53,026 nucleotides of DNA from Bradyrhizobium rifense (GTDB lineage Bacteria; Pseudomonadota; Alphaproteobacteria; Rhizobiales; Xanthobacteraceae): the NCBI RefSeq assembly GCF_008123425.1, contig NZ_VSSS01000045.1, positions 1-53,026 on the forward strand, in the 5' to 3' direction. Both the position numbers and the translations under genes were made by a program. The notes under the pieces were generated by a model, which saw nothing but the letters and a program-made list of their open reading frames with translations, did not search any database and had not been told where the DNA came from. Positions 25,600-33,444 of the stretch are shown here, one piece after another. Position 1 is the first letter of the stretch. Each line of letters starts with the position of its first letter.

Positions 25600-27363
25600 A
25601 TGGATCATCTTTCTGGATATGCGCGCAGGCCATTTGCCTTTGTCTTGCGCTATCTGCGGCATCGTTTGGCGTCCCATCTGGTGATCCTGGGCGCTGTGGT
25701 TGCAGCGGTTGCCTGCTCGGTAGGCACACAGTACGGCGTTAAATCGCTTGTCGACGCCTTGTCCGCGGGAACCTCTCATGGCGGCAGCGTATGGCTGGCA
25801 TTCATTCTGCTCATGTCGCTGATTGCCGCCGACAACTTTTTGTGGCGGATCGCGAGCTGGACCGCGAGCTTCACCTTCGTTCGTGTCACTGGCGACTTAC
25901 GCCGTGACATATTTCGTCATCTGACCGGACATGCGCCGAGTTATTTCTCGGACCGGATGCCGGGCATGCTGACCAGTCGCATTACGGCCACATCCAATGC
26001 GGTGTTCACCGTCGAGAACATGTTCGTCTGGAATGTGTTGCCGCCGTGCATCGCCACAATTGCGGCGATCGCGCTGATTGGAACCGTGAGCCCCTATATG
26101 GCGCTCGGCCTGACCGTGATCGCGGGGGGTATGGTGGCCGCAATGTTCCGTCTCGCCGCGGCCGGCAAACCGCTGCATGACGACTTTGCCGACAAGGCCG
26201 CCGCCGTCGACGGCGAGATGATCGACGTCATCAGCAACATGCCGCTGGTCCGCGCCTTCTGCGGCATCGGCCATGAGCATGAGCGGTTCGATGCCACGGT
26301 GAACCGGGAAGTCAGTGCGCGCGGGCGCAGCCTGCGCTATCTGGAGAAGCTCCGGCTGTTGCATGCCGCCGTGACCGTGATTTTGACCGTCGCGCTGATG
26401 GCGTGGGCGGTCACACTCTGGCAACAGGGCGAGGCGACCACCGGCGACGTCGTGCTGGTCTGTACCCTCGGCATCTCCATCCTGAGCGCGACCCGCGACC
26501 TTGCGGTGGCGCTTGTCGACGTCACCCAGCATGTCGCGCGCCTGACCGAGGCGATCGCCACGCTGCTGGTGCCGCATGAATTGCGCGATCACCCCGAGGC
26601 CGAGCCACTGGTCAAGAGCGGTGCCGCGATCGCATACAACAACGTCACCTTCGGCTATCCGGGCGGTGAGAAGATCTTTGAGCGCTTCAGCCTGCGGCTG
26701 CAGCCCGGCCAGCGCGTTGGCCTGGTCGGCCAGTCCGGCGGCGGCAAATCGACCCTGTTCACGCTGCTGCAACGCTTCTACGATGTCGACGAGGGCAGTG
26801 TGACCGTCGATGGGCAGGATATTGCCATGGTGACGCAGCAGAGCCTGCGCGAGGCGATCTCGGTGGTGCCGCAGGACATCTCCCTGTTCCATCGCTCGAT
26901 CCGCGAGAACATCCGCTACGGCCGGCCGAACGCGACCGACGACGAGGTGCTGCGCGCGGCGATTGCGGCGCGCTGCGATTTCATCGACAGCCTGCCGGAC
27001 GGTCTCGACACCATGGTCGGCGACCGCGGCGTGAAAATGTCCGGGGGCCAGCGCCAGCGCATCGCGATCGCGCGCGCCTTCGTCAAGGACGCGCCGATCC
27101 TGCTGCTGGACGAGGCGACCGCGGCGCTCGACAGCGAGTCCGAGGAAGCGATCCGCGAGGCGCTGGCGCGGTTGATGCGCGGCCGCACCGTGATCGCGAT
27201 CGCGCATCGTCTCGCGACGCTGCGCAATTTCGACCGCGTGATCGTGCTCAAGCATGGCAAGATCATCGAGGATGGCGCACCCGATCGCCTGATGCAGGGC
27301 CACGGTCCATACCGTGAGCTGGTGACGCAGGAAATGAGCCGGCTCGCGAAGTTCGCCGCGTAA
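25600..27363 (+). CDS. ABC exporter half-transporter (fused permease and ATPase)
   Basis: 587 residues. The N-terminal half has about six helices (for example HLVILGAVVAAVACSVG, VWLAFILLMSLIAADNFLW, LLHAAVTVILTVALMAWAV). The C-terminal nucleotide-binding domain (about 345-587) has Walker A GQSGGGKST, the Q-loop VVPQDISLF, the signature SGGQRQR, Walker B ILLLDEATAALD and the switch His in IAIAHRLAT. Such ABCB-type proteins act as homodimers exporting lipids, peptides or drugs. The leader is AT-rich with a weak ribosome site. It lies 59 bases before the debranching enzyme gene in the same direction and may be cotranscribed, for example if it exports a glucan. That substrate is speculative. Confidence 0.9.
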   Translation: MDHLSGYARRPFAFVLRYLRHRLASHLVILGAVVAAVACSVGTQYGVKSLVDALSAGTSHGGSVWLAFILLMSLIAADNFLWRIASWTASFTFVRVTGDLRRDIFRHLTGHAPSYFSDRMPGMLTSRITATSNAVFTVENMFVWNVLPPCIATIAAIALIGTVSPYMALGLTVIAGGMVAAMFRLAAAGKPLHDDFADKAAAVDGEMIDVISNMPLVRAFCGIGHEHERFDATVNREVSARGRSLRYLEKLRLLHAAVTVILTVALMAWAVTLWQQGEATTGDVVLVCTLGISILSATRDLAVALVDVTQHVARLTEAIATLLVPHELRDHPEAEPLVKSGAAIAYNNVTFGYPGGEKIFERFSLRLQPGQRVGLVGQSGGGKSTLFTLLQRFYDVDEGSVTVDGQDIAMVTQQSLREAISVVPQDISLFHRSIRENIRYGRPNATDDEVLRAAIAARCDFIDSLPDGLDTMVGDRGVKMSGGQRQRIAIARAFVKDAPILLLDEATAALDSESEEAIREALARLMRGRTVIAIAHRLATLRNFDRVIVLKHGKIIEDGAPDRLMQGHGPYRELVTQEMSRLAKFAA

Positions 27364-27422
27364 AACCCAACAGTTGCGTTGCGTTGGCCGCGTTCGAAAA
27401 ACAAGCCGCAGGGGAGCAGCTC

Positions 27423-29627
27423 ATGGCAGCCGAAGCCGCAACCAAGATCATCCCGGCATCGCAGGCGATAGAGACCGTCGCGGAGCAGGCGTTCTACATT
27501 CCGATGACGGGGCCTGCCGCGAGGCCCCGTCGCTCGCTCAAGCACGACGACACTTTCATCGTGCTGGACAGTCATGGCGACATCGGCGCGTCGGCCGGCG
27601 GGCCGGATGGCCTGTTCAACCATGACACGCGCTATCTGGCGCGGCTGGAGCTTGTGCTCGACGATCTCCAGCCGTTGCTGCTCGGCTCGAACCTGCGCGA
27701 CGACAATTCGGGACTGACGGTCGACCTGACCAATCCCGACATCTATCGCCAGGGCCGCATTGTCCTGCAAAAGGACCTGCTGCACATCGTGCGCACGATC
27801 TTCCTGTGGCGCGGTACGGCGTATCAGCGCATCGGGCTGCAGAACCACGGCGAGCAATGCGCCAGTTTCGAGCTGACGCTGCTGTTCGATAACGATTTTG
27901 CCGATCTATTCGAAGTGCGCGGCGAGCGGCGTCCGCGCCGCGGCACCGGCACCAGCAGGCTGCTCGGGCCGAGCGACGTCCTGTTCGAGTATCGTGGCCT
28001 CGACGATGCCGAGCGGACCACCGGATTGCATTTCGATCCGCGTCCGACGCGGCTCTCGGTCAATGCCGCGACCTGGCAGCTCGAACTGGACCCGCACGAG
28101 GCCAAATCGCTGTTCGTGGCCGTGTCCTGCAACCGGCCGATCGCGGAGAAGCCGGCGCGCTTCTTCAGGGGCCTGCTCGCCCACCGCCGCGAGATGCGGC
28201 AGTCGACGAACGGCGCGGCCAGCATCGAGACCTCCAACAACATTTTCAACGAGGTGCTGTGCCAGGCCATGGCCGACCTCAACATGCTGATGACGGAGAC
28301 GCCGCAGGGGCGCTATCCCTATGCCGGCATTCCCTGGTACTCGACGACGTTCGGCCGCGACGGCCTGATCACGGCGCTGCAGATGCTGTGGGTCGATCCG
28401 CGGGTCGCCAAAGGCGTGCTGCGTCGGCTTGCGCATTTCCAGGCCAAAGCGGTCGATCCGCTCGCCGATGCTGCGCCGGGAAAGATCCTGCACGAGATGC
28501 GCGGTGGCGAGATGGCGGCGCTGCGCGAGGTGCCGTTCTCGCAATATTACGGCAGCGTGGATTCCACCGCCTTGTTCGTCCTGCTCGCCGGCCGTTATGT
28601 CGAGCGCACCGGCGACGAGAAGACCCTGGTCGAGCTGTGGCCGGCGATCGAGGCCGGGCTCGCCTGGATCGACGGTCCCGGCGACCCCGATCAGGACGGC
28701 TTTGTCGAATACCAGCGCGCCACCGAAAAGGGGCTCGCCAACCAGGGCTGGAAGGACTCTTTCGACGCGATCTTCCATGCCGACGGCAAGCTCGCGGAGG
28801 GCAACATCGCACTCGCCGAGGTCCAGGGCTATGTCTACGCAGCAAAACAGCTCGCCGCGCGATGCGCGCTGCGGCTCGGCAAGCCCGACGTCGCCAAGAG
28901 GCTCGAGGCGGAGGCCAAGACGCTCGCCGAGCGTTTTGAGGAGGCATTCTGGTGCGAGGAGCTCGGCACCTATGCGCTCGCGCTCGACGGCAAGAAGCGG
29001 CGATGTGAGGTGCGGACCTCGAATGCCGGGCAGGTTCTGTTCAGTGGCATGATCCGGGAGGACCGCGCCCGTCTCGTCGCGGCCGATCTGATGCGGCCGC
29101 ATTTCTTCTCGGGCTGGGGCATCCGCACCGTCGCGCGCGGCGAGGTGCGCTACAATCCGATGTCGTATCACGACGGCTCGATCTGGCCGCACGACAACGC
29201 GCTGATCGCGCTTGGTCTGGCGCATTACGGGCTCAAGCATTCGGTCGCGCATGTATTCAAGGGTCTGTTCGATGCCGCGACCTATATGGACCTGCGCCGG
29301 CTGCCGGAATTGTTTTGCGGCTTCCGGCGTGAGCAACGGCGCGGTCCGACGCTCTATCCCGTTGCCTGCGCACCGCAGGCCTGGGCCAGCGCGACGCCGT
29401 TCACGCTGCTGGAAGCTGCGCTCGGCATCGAGTTCGACGTCGCGCGCTGCGAGATCCGCCTGCGCAATCCGCAACTTCCGACGTTTTTGAACGAGGTTAT
29501 CCTGCGCGATCTGCGGCTGGGCGAGTCCAGCGTCGATTTGCGCGTCAGCCGCCACGGCCACGACGTGGCGCTGGAGGTGCTGCGCACGCGCGGGCAAATT
29601 CAGGTATCGATCGTGCTGGCGCGCTAG
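27423..29627 (+). CDS. Amylo-alpha-1,6-glucosidase (glycogen-debranching-type)
   Basis: 734 residues. The N-terminal bacterial debranching-enzyme domain (about 25-240) includes FIVLDSHGDIGASAGGPDGL followed by FNHDTRYLARLEL, a family hallmark. The C-terminal (alpha/alpha)6-barrel domain (about 280-700) has YAGIPWYSTTFGRDGLIT, DPDQDGFVEYQR, GLANQGWKDSFDAI and YHDGSIWPHDNALIA, containing the acidic residues expected of a glycoside hydrolase. It would remove alpha-1,6 branches from glycogen or related glucans. ATG at 27423 follows GGGGAGC; a TTG 39 bases upstream is less likely. A glycogen synthase gene occurs later in the window, and a PRC-barrel gene follows by 22 bases. Confidence 0.9.
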   Translation: MAAEAATKIIPASQAIETVAEQAFYIPMTGPAARPRRSLKHDDTFIVLDSHGDIGASAGGPDGLFNHDTRYLARLELVLDDLQPLLLGSNLRDDNSGLTVDLTNPDIYRQGRIVLQKDLLHIVRTIFLWRGTAYQRIGLQNHGEQCASFELTLLFDNDFADLFEVRGERRPRRGTGTSRLLGPSDVLFEYRGLDDAERTTGLHFDPRPTRLSVNAATWQLELDPHEAKSLFVAVSCNRPIAEKPARFFRGLLAHRREMRQSTNGAASIETSNNIFNEVLCQAMADLNMLMTETPQGRYPYAGIPWYSTTFGRDGLITALQMLWVDPRVAKGVLRRLAHFQAKAVDPLADAAPGKILHEMRGGEMAALREVPFSQYYGSVDSTALFVLLAGRYVERTGDEKTLVELWPAIEAGLAWIDGPGDPDQDGFVEYQRATEKGLANQGWKDSFDAIFHADGKLAEGNIALAEVQGYVYAAKQLAARCALRLGKPDVAKRLEAEAKTLAERFEEAFWCEELGTYALALDGKKRRCEVRTSNAGQVLFSGMIREDRARLVAADLMRPHFFSGWGIRTVARGEVRYNPMSYHDGSIWPHDNALIALGLAHYGLKHSVAHVFKGLFDAATYMDLRRLPELFCGFRREQRRGPTLYPVACAPQAWASATPFTLLEAALGIEFDVARCEIRLRNPQLPTFLNEVILRDLRLGESSVDLRVSRHGHDVALEVLRTRGQIQVSIVLAR

Positions 29628-29649
29628 GGAGCTGCGGCAAGGAGGGTTC

Positions 29650-30171
29650 ATGCGTAGCGCCGGATGGTTGGTCCTGAGCGTGGCGATCGTCGCGGGATTG
29701 ACGGTTGCCGTATCGCGTGCTGCGGAAGAGCAGCCCGCGGCCGCCACGGAAGCGAACGCACCGCCGACGGTGCAGCCGCCGGCCTCTGTGGTGCCTGTCA
29801 CGCCGAAGGATGCCGCGCCGCCGCCGTCGGTGACCATCATCGGCGCCAGCGACGCCCATGGCGTGCTCGGCCGTGACGTGCGCAGCGCGGCGGACGAGGA
29901 CATGGGCCATATCGTCGACGTCATCGTAGATCTCACCGGTCGCGTGCGCGCCGCCGTGATCGATTTCGGCGGCTTCCTCGGCGTCGGCAGCCGCAGGATC
30001 GTGGTGGATTGGAACGCGCTTCGTTTCGGCAAGATCACCAACAAGAAGGACAGCATCACGCTGGAATTGACCAAGGCGCAGGTCGCGGCCGCGCCGGAAT
30101 ACAAGGAAGACACGCCGATGGTCGTGCTTGGCGCGTCCGGCAGTCTTCAACCGCTGCAAGCTATTCAATGA
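29650..30171 (+). CDS. Exported PRC-barrel domain protein
   Basis: 173 residues. The N-terminus MRSAGWLVLSVAIVAGLTVA with a following SRAAEE is a signal peptide or a single anchor. A Pro/Ala-rich linker (about 25-60) leads to a PRC-barrel domain (about 68-150) with LGRDVRSAADEDMGHIVDVI and VDLTGRVRAAVIDFGGFLGV. PRC barrels are small beta domains found in photosynthetic reaction centres, RimM and many envelope or stress proteins. AAGGAGG lies five bases before the ATG. It sits 22 bases after the debranching enzyme and 23 before the MFS gene, all rightward, and may share their transcript. Confidence 0.87.
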   Translation: MRSAGWLVLSVAIVAGLTVAVSRAAEEQPAAATEANAPPTVQPPASVVPVTPKDAAPPPSVTIIGASDAHGVLGRDVRSAADEDMGHIVDVIVDLTGRVRAAVIDFGGFLGVGSRRIVVDWNALRFGKITNKKDSITLELTKAQVAAAPEYKEDTPMVVLGASGSLQPLQAIQ

Positions 30172-30194
30172 GGAGGGGGGAGGGCTGACTGCCT

Positions 30195-31505
30195 GTGCTG
30201 TTGTCGAGGAAGCCGAAGCTTGCAGATCGCGAGGGACGCGTTGAACACGACAACGTCGCCGCACCTCCGCCTGCGGGCATTCCGGCGCCGTCGCGCCGGA
30301 GCCTGCGCGGCCTCGACTGGTTCATCTTCTTCCTTGCTGACGTGCAGACCGGTTTTGGTCCCTTCATCGCGGTTTACCTCACGACGCAGAAATGGACCCA
30401 AGTCGAGATCGGCCTCGTGCTGTCGATCGGCGGCATCGTCGCGCTGATCGGCCAGATGCCGGGCGGCGCCATCATCGATGCCGCGAAATCCGAGCGGCTG
30501 GTCGCAGCGCTTGCGATCGTGACCATCGGCTGCTGCGCGCTCGCCTATGCGGCGATGCCGATCTTCCCGGTGGTGGTCATGGCTGCCACGCTGCACGCGG
30601 CGGCGAGCTGCGTGCTGGGTCCGGCGATCGCGGCGATCAGCCTTGGCCTGGTCGGACCGTTTAAGATCGGCGAGCGGCTCGGCCGTAACGCCCGCTTTGC
30701 CTCGCTCGGCAACGGTGTTGCCGCGGCGGTGATGGGGACCGCCGGATATCTGCTCTCCAGCCGCTCGGTATTCCTGGTGACCTTCCTGCTCGCGATCCCG
30801 ACCCTGATCGCGCTGTCGCGGATCCGCGAAGAGGAGGTCGATATCGCGCGCTGCCACGGCGAGATGCCGCGTGAGGCGGAGGATCGGGGCGACTCCAATA
30901 TCTGGCATCTGATCCGGCAGAAACCGCTGATCGTCTTTGCGCTGAGCGTGCTGCTGTTGCAGCTCGCGAACGCCGCGATGATGCCGCTGATGGCAAGCGC
31001 CGTGACGGCGCGGTCGAGCCAATGGGCTACGGTGCTCGTTGCCTTCTGCATTGTCGTGCCGCAGGCGATTGTGGCGGTGCTGTCGCCGACGGTCGGACGC
31101 AAGGCGCAGCTTTGGGGCCGGCGGCCATTGCTGCTGGTCGGTTTCGGCGCGCTGATGATCCGCGGCCTGCTGTTCGCGACCGTGCGCGATCCCTATCTGC
31201 TGGTGCTGGTGCAGGTGTTCGACGGCTTTACGGCGGCGGTGTTCGCGGTGATGATCCCGCTGATCGTGGCCGACGTCGCCTTCGGCAGCGGGCATTTCAA
31301 CCTGGCGCAGGGCATTGTCGGCACCGCGAGCGGCATCGGTGCGTCCCTCAGCACCGCGCTCGGCGGCTATGTCAGCGACAAGTTCGGCAATGCCACCGCG
31401 TTCTTCGGGCTGGCGAGCATTGCAGCGATAGGACTGTTGCTGATCCTGGTCGTGATGCCGGAGACCCGGCGCACGGGCATCGCGGCAAAAGAAATGGCCG
31501 GCTGA
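30195..31505 (+). CDS. Major facilitator superfamily transporter
   Basis: 436 residues with about twelve hydrophobic helices after a cytoplasmic leader of about 40 residues. Typical MFS features are the first helix WFIFFLADVQTGFGPFIAVY, the loop motif GQMPGGAIIDAAKSER between helices 2 and 3, and the central break with EEVDIARCHGEMPRE between helices 6 and 7. The start is GTG at 30195, with GGAGGG about ten bases upstream; TTG at 30201 is an alternative. The substrate is unknown. It is the last gene of the rightward run and convergent with fixK2, with a shared hairpin overlapping its stop codon. Confidence 0.85.
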   Translation: MLLSRKPKLADREGRVEHDNVAAPPPAGIPAPSRRSLRGLDWFIFFLADVQTGFGPFIAVYLTTQKWTQVEIGLVLSIGGIVALIGQMPGGAIIDAAKSERLVAALAIVTIGCCALAYAAMPIFPVVVMAATLHAAASCVLGPAIAAISLGLVGPFKIGERLGRNARFASLGNGVAAAVMGTAGYLLSSRSVFLVTFLLAIPTLIALSRIREEEVDIARCHGEMPREAEDRGDSNIWHLIRQKPLIVFALSVLLLQLANAAMMPLMASAVTARSSQWATVLVAFCIVVPQAIVAVLSPTVGRKAQLWGRRPLLLVGFGALMIRGLLFATVRDPYLLVLVQVFDGFTAAVFAVMIPLIVADVAFGSGHFNLAQGIVGTASGIGASLSTALGGYVSDKFGNATAFFGLASIAAIGLLLILVVMPETRRTGIAAKEMAG

Positions 31506-31523
31506 ACGAGATCAGCCGGCCAT
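31494..31523 (-). terminator. Hairpin terminator between the MFS gene and fixK2
   Basis: A perfect 12-bp stem, ATGGCCGGCTGA and TCAGCCGGCCAT, with the loop ACGAGA. Read on the minus strand it is followed by TTCTTTT, so it looks like an intrinsic terminator for fixK2. It also overlaps the MFS stop codon and may act weakly in the other direction. Confidence 0.75.
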
Positions 31524-31540
31524 AAATGGGGGAATAACGA

Positions 31541-32239
31541 TCAGGCGTCGAGATTGTTCAGGCGCGCGCGGTTGCGCAGCACGATCTGGCGGGCGCCGGA
31601 AAATCCCAAAATGCCCTGGGCGTGAAGCTGCGACAGCGCGCGCGACACGGTCTCGAGCGTCAGGCCGAGATAGTCACCGATGTCACGGCGGCACATCGGC
31701 AGCGCCATCATGCCGGCTACCGCAAGGCGGCGATCCATTTCGAGCAGGAAGGCCGCAACGCGCTCCATCGCGGTCTTGCGGCCGAGCAGCAGCATATGGT
31801 CTTCGGCGTGGCGCAACTCGCCGGCGGTCATGGCCCAGAGCTTGCGGGCGACGTGGACGTCGGTGCCGGCGGCCTTCTCGAGGCTCGCCCGCTTCACCAG
31901 GCGCACATTGGTGTCGATGATGGCTTCGGCGGCGAGACGGTGGGTGGGGCCGGATTCGAGGCCGAACACGTCGCCGGCAAGGTGGAAGGAGCCGATCTGC
32001 CGGCGGCCGTCGGAGAGCAGCTTGTAGCTGCGGACTGCGCCGGTAACGACCTGGTAAACGTATTCCGCCGGCTCGTCCTCGCCGTAGATCTCTTCTTCCT
32101 TGCGATAAGAGAATTCAGTGGCGACCAGGCCGACATGACCGGTGACCGCGCCGAACTGGTCGGAGACGGGATGGGGCGGGGCAAACTTGCCACGAACCTG
32201 CGTATCGATCGCCTGGGTGTTGAGCGTCTGGGTCAGCAT
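31541..32239 (-). CDS. fixK2: FixK2, Crp/Fnr-family regulator of microoxic genes
   Basis: 232 residues. It has a cyclic-nucleotide-type beta barrel (about 30-120), a long dimer helix, and the helix-turn-helix CRRDIGDYLGLTLETVSRAL with the Glu, Ser and Arg that read TTGAT half-sites. It lacks the N-terminal Cys cluster of Fnr, so it does not sense oxygen directly. With the start at 32239 the Cys in ALPMC is residue 183, the redox-sensitive Cys known in Bradyrhizobium FixK2, and the length equals that protein; an upstream ATG at 32260 would add seven residues. GGAG lies nine bases before ATG 32239. It is expressed through phospho-FixJ and activates microoxic and symbiotic genes. Confidence 0.93.
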   Translation of the reverse strand: MLTQTLNTQAIDTQVRGKFAPPHPVSDQFGAVTGHVGLVATEFSYRKEEEIYGEDEPAEYVYQVVTGAVRSYKLLSDGRRQIGSFHLAGDVFGLESGPTHRLAAEAIIDTNVRLVKRASLEKAAGTDVHVARKLWAMTAGELRHAEDHMLLLGRKTAMERVAAFLLEMDRRLAVAGMMALPMCRRDIGDYLGLTLETVSRALSQLHAQGILGFSGARQIVLRNRARLNNLDA

Positions 32240-32307
32240 CTGCGCCATCTCCGTTGTCATGGCGCTTTGGTACGCGATATCGGGTGCTTCGGAAATTTCG
32301 CGAGATA

Positions 32308-32340
32308 TCTTAAGGGGGATCCCTTACGTAGAATCCCGTA
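32308..32340 (-). promoter_or_regulatory. Candidate FixJ-responsive promoter region of fixK2
   Basis: Between the receiver gene and fixK2 lies an inverted repeat, TAAGGG (32311-32316) and CCCTTA (32321-32326). On the minus strand it is preceded by TACGGGATTCTACGTAAGGG. TACGTAAG-like sequences resemble the AAGTA-rich sites bound by phospho-FixJ in rhizobia. The repeat lies about 72-87 bases upstream of the fixK2 start. The assignment as a FixJ site is inference from position and loose similarity. Confidence 0.4.
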
Positions 32341-32342
32341 GG

Positions 32343-32765
32343 TCAATTGCCGCGGCGGGCCTGGATGGCGTGGCGGATGCGCTTGACCAGGTTTTCGTCC
32401 AGAAGCGGCTTCAAAATCACGTCTTTCACGCCTGCCGCCGTCGCGCGGGCCGAAATATTGCCGTCGGGATAGCCGGTGATCAGGATCACCGGGGTGTCGC
32501 CGTCGGACTGGCGCAAGCGGCCGGCGAGCTCGATGCCGTTGATGTCGGGCATCTTGTAGTCGATCACGTAGCAGTCCGCGCCGGGCGGGCGCATCGCGTT
32601 GAGCAGCGCGGTGGCGTTCCGGAAGGTCCGCACGGTAAAGCCGTCGGTTTCCAGCAGGAAGCGCAGCGATCCCAGCACGGCGTCATCGTCGTCGACGACG
32701 TAGACGACGGGCTGTGCGGGTGACGCCATTGGCAGCCGCTGATGTTGAGAGACGATCTCGATCAT
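32343..32765 (-). CDS. Single-domain response regulator between fixJ and fixK2
   Basis: 140 residues, or 128 if the ATG at 32729 is used. It is a stand-alone receiver with the acidic pocket VVYVVDDDDAV, the phospho-acceptor Asp in VIDYKMPDING (residue 69, or 57 with the shorter start), the Thr position in LITGYPDG and the conserved Lys in ILKPLLDE. There is no output domain. Its place between fixJ and fixK2 matches the gene order in Bradyrhizobium diazoefficiens. It may draw phosphate from FixL or another kinase and so tune the cascade; its partner is not known from sequence. Neither start has a strong ribosome site. Confidence 0.88.
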   Translation of the reverse strand: MIEIVSQHQRLPMASPAQPVVYVVDDDDAVLGSLRFLLETDGFTVRTFRNATALLNAMRPPGADCYVIDYKMPDINGIELAGRLRQSDGDTPVILITGYPDGNISARATAAGVKDVILKPLLDENLVKRIRHAIQARRGN

Positions 32766-32823
32766 TCTGGTCGCGTAGCACAGGCGGAAGCGAAGGTTTT
32801 GACTTGCCTCAAGTGTGCTTGCC

Positions 32824-33441
32824 TCAATCCTTCAGCATGCCGGCGCGCATCGCCAGCCGCACCAGTTCCGACAGGCTGCCAGCCTGCATCTTGGTCATGA
32901 CATTGGCCCGGTAGACCTCGATGGTGCGCGGGCTGATGTCGTAGTCGCGGGCGATCAGCTTGTTGGAGAGACCTGCGACCAGTCCTTCCATGACTTGCCG
33001 CTCCCTCGGGCTCAAGGAAGCGACGCGGGCGGCGATGTCGTGGGCGATGGCTTCGCTCTTGGCCGCCGGCTCGGCCTGACGGATCGCGGTCTCGATCATG
33101 GCGGTGAGGCGGTCGTCCTCGAACGGCTTTTCCAGGAAGTCGACGGCGCCGAGCTTCATCGCCTCCACCGCGAGCGGCACGTCGCCGTGGCCGGTCATGA
33201 TCAGGATCGGAAACGGCGAGTGCTGTGCCTTCATGACCTTCAACAGCTCGATCCCATCGAGGCCCGGCATCCTGATGTCGGAGACGACACAGCCGAAGGC
33301 GAGGCCGGACAGGGCGTCGAGAAAGCCTTGCGCGTTGTCGAACAGCGTGACGCCGAAGCCCGCGGCATCCAGCAGGAAGTTGAGCGAGTCCCGCATCGCT
33401 TCGTCGTCGTCGATGACGTAGACATGTCCCTTGGTCGTCAT
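32824..33441 (-). CDS. fixJ: FixJ, LuxR-type response regulator
   Basis: 205 residues. The receiver (1-120) has HVYVIDDDEAM, the phospho-acceptor D55 in VVSDIRMPG, the Thr in LIMTGHGDV and the Lys in FLEKPF. The LuxR-type helix-turn-helix (about 140-200) has LSPRERQVMEGLVAGLSNKL followed by IARDYDISPRTIEVYRANVM. It is phosphorylated by FixL under low oxygen and then activates fixK2. Its start is three bases after the fixL stop, so the two are translated from one message. Confidence 0.95.
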   Translation of the reverse strand: MTTKGHVYVIDDDEAMRDSLNFLLDAAGFGVTLFDNAQGFLDALSGLAFGCVVSDIRMPGLDGIELLKVMKAQHSPFPILIMTGHGDVPLAVEAMKLGAVDFLEKPFEDDRLTAMIETAIRQAEPAAKSEAIAHDIAARVASLSPRERQVMEGLVAGLSNKLIARDYDISPRTIEVYRANVMTKMQAGSLSELVRLAMRAGMLKD

Positions 33442-33444
33442 TGA

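Noticed and set aside
32803..32827. Direct repeat CTTGCCTCAA twice near the end of fixJ
   Set aside because: Two ten-base copies spaced by five bases without matching sites elsewhere in the fix region; chance or local slippage is the simpler explanation.
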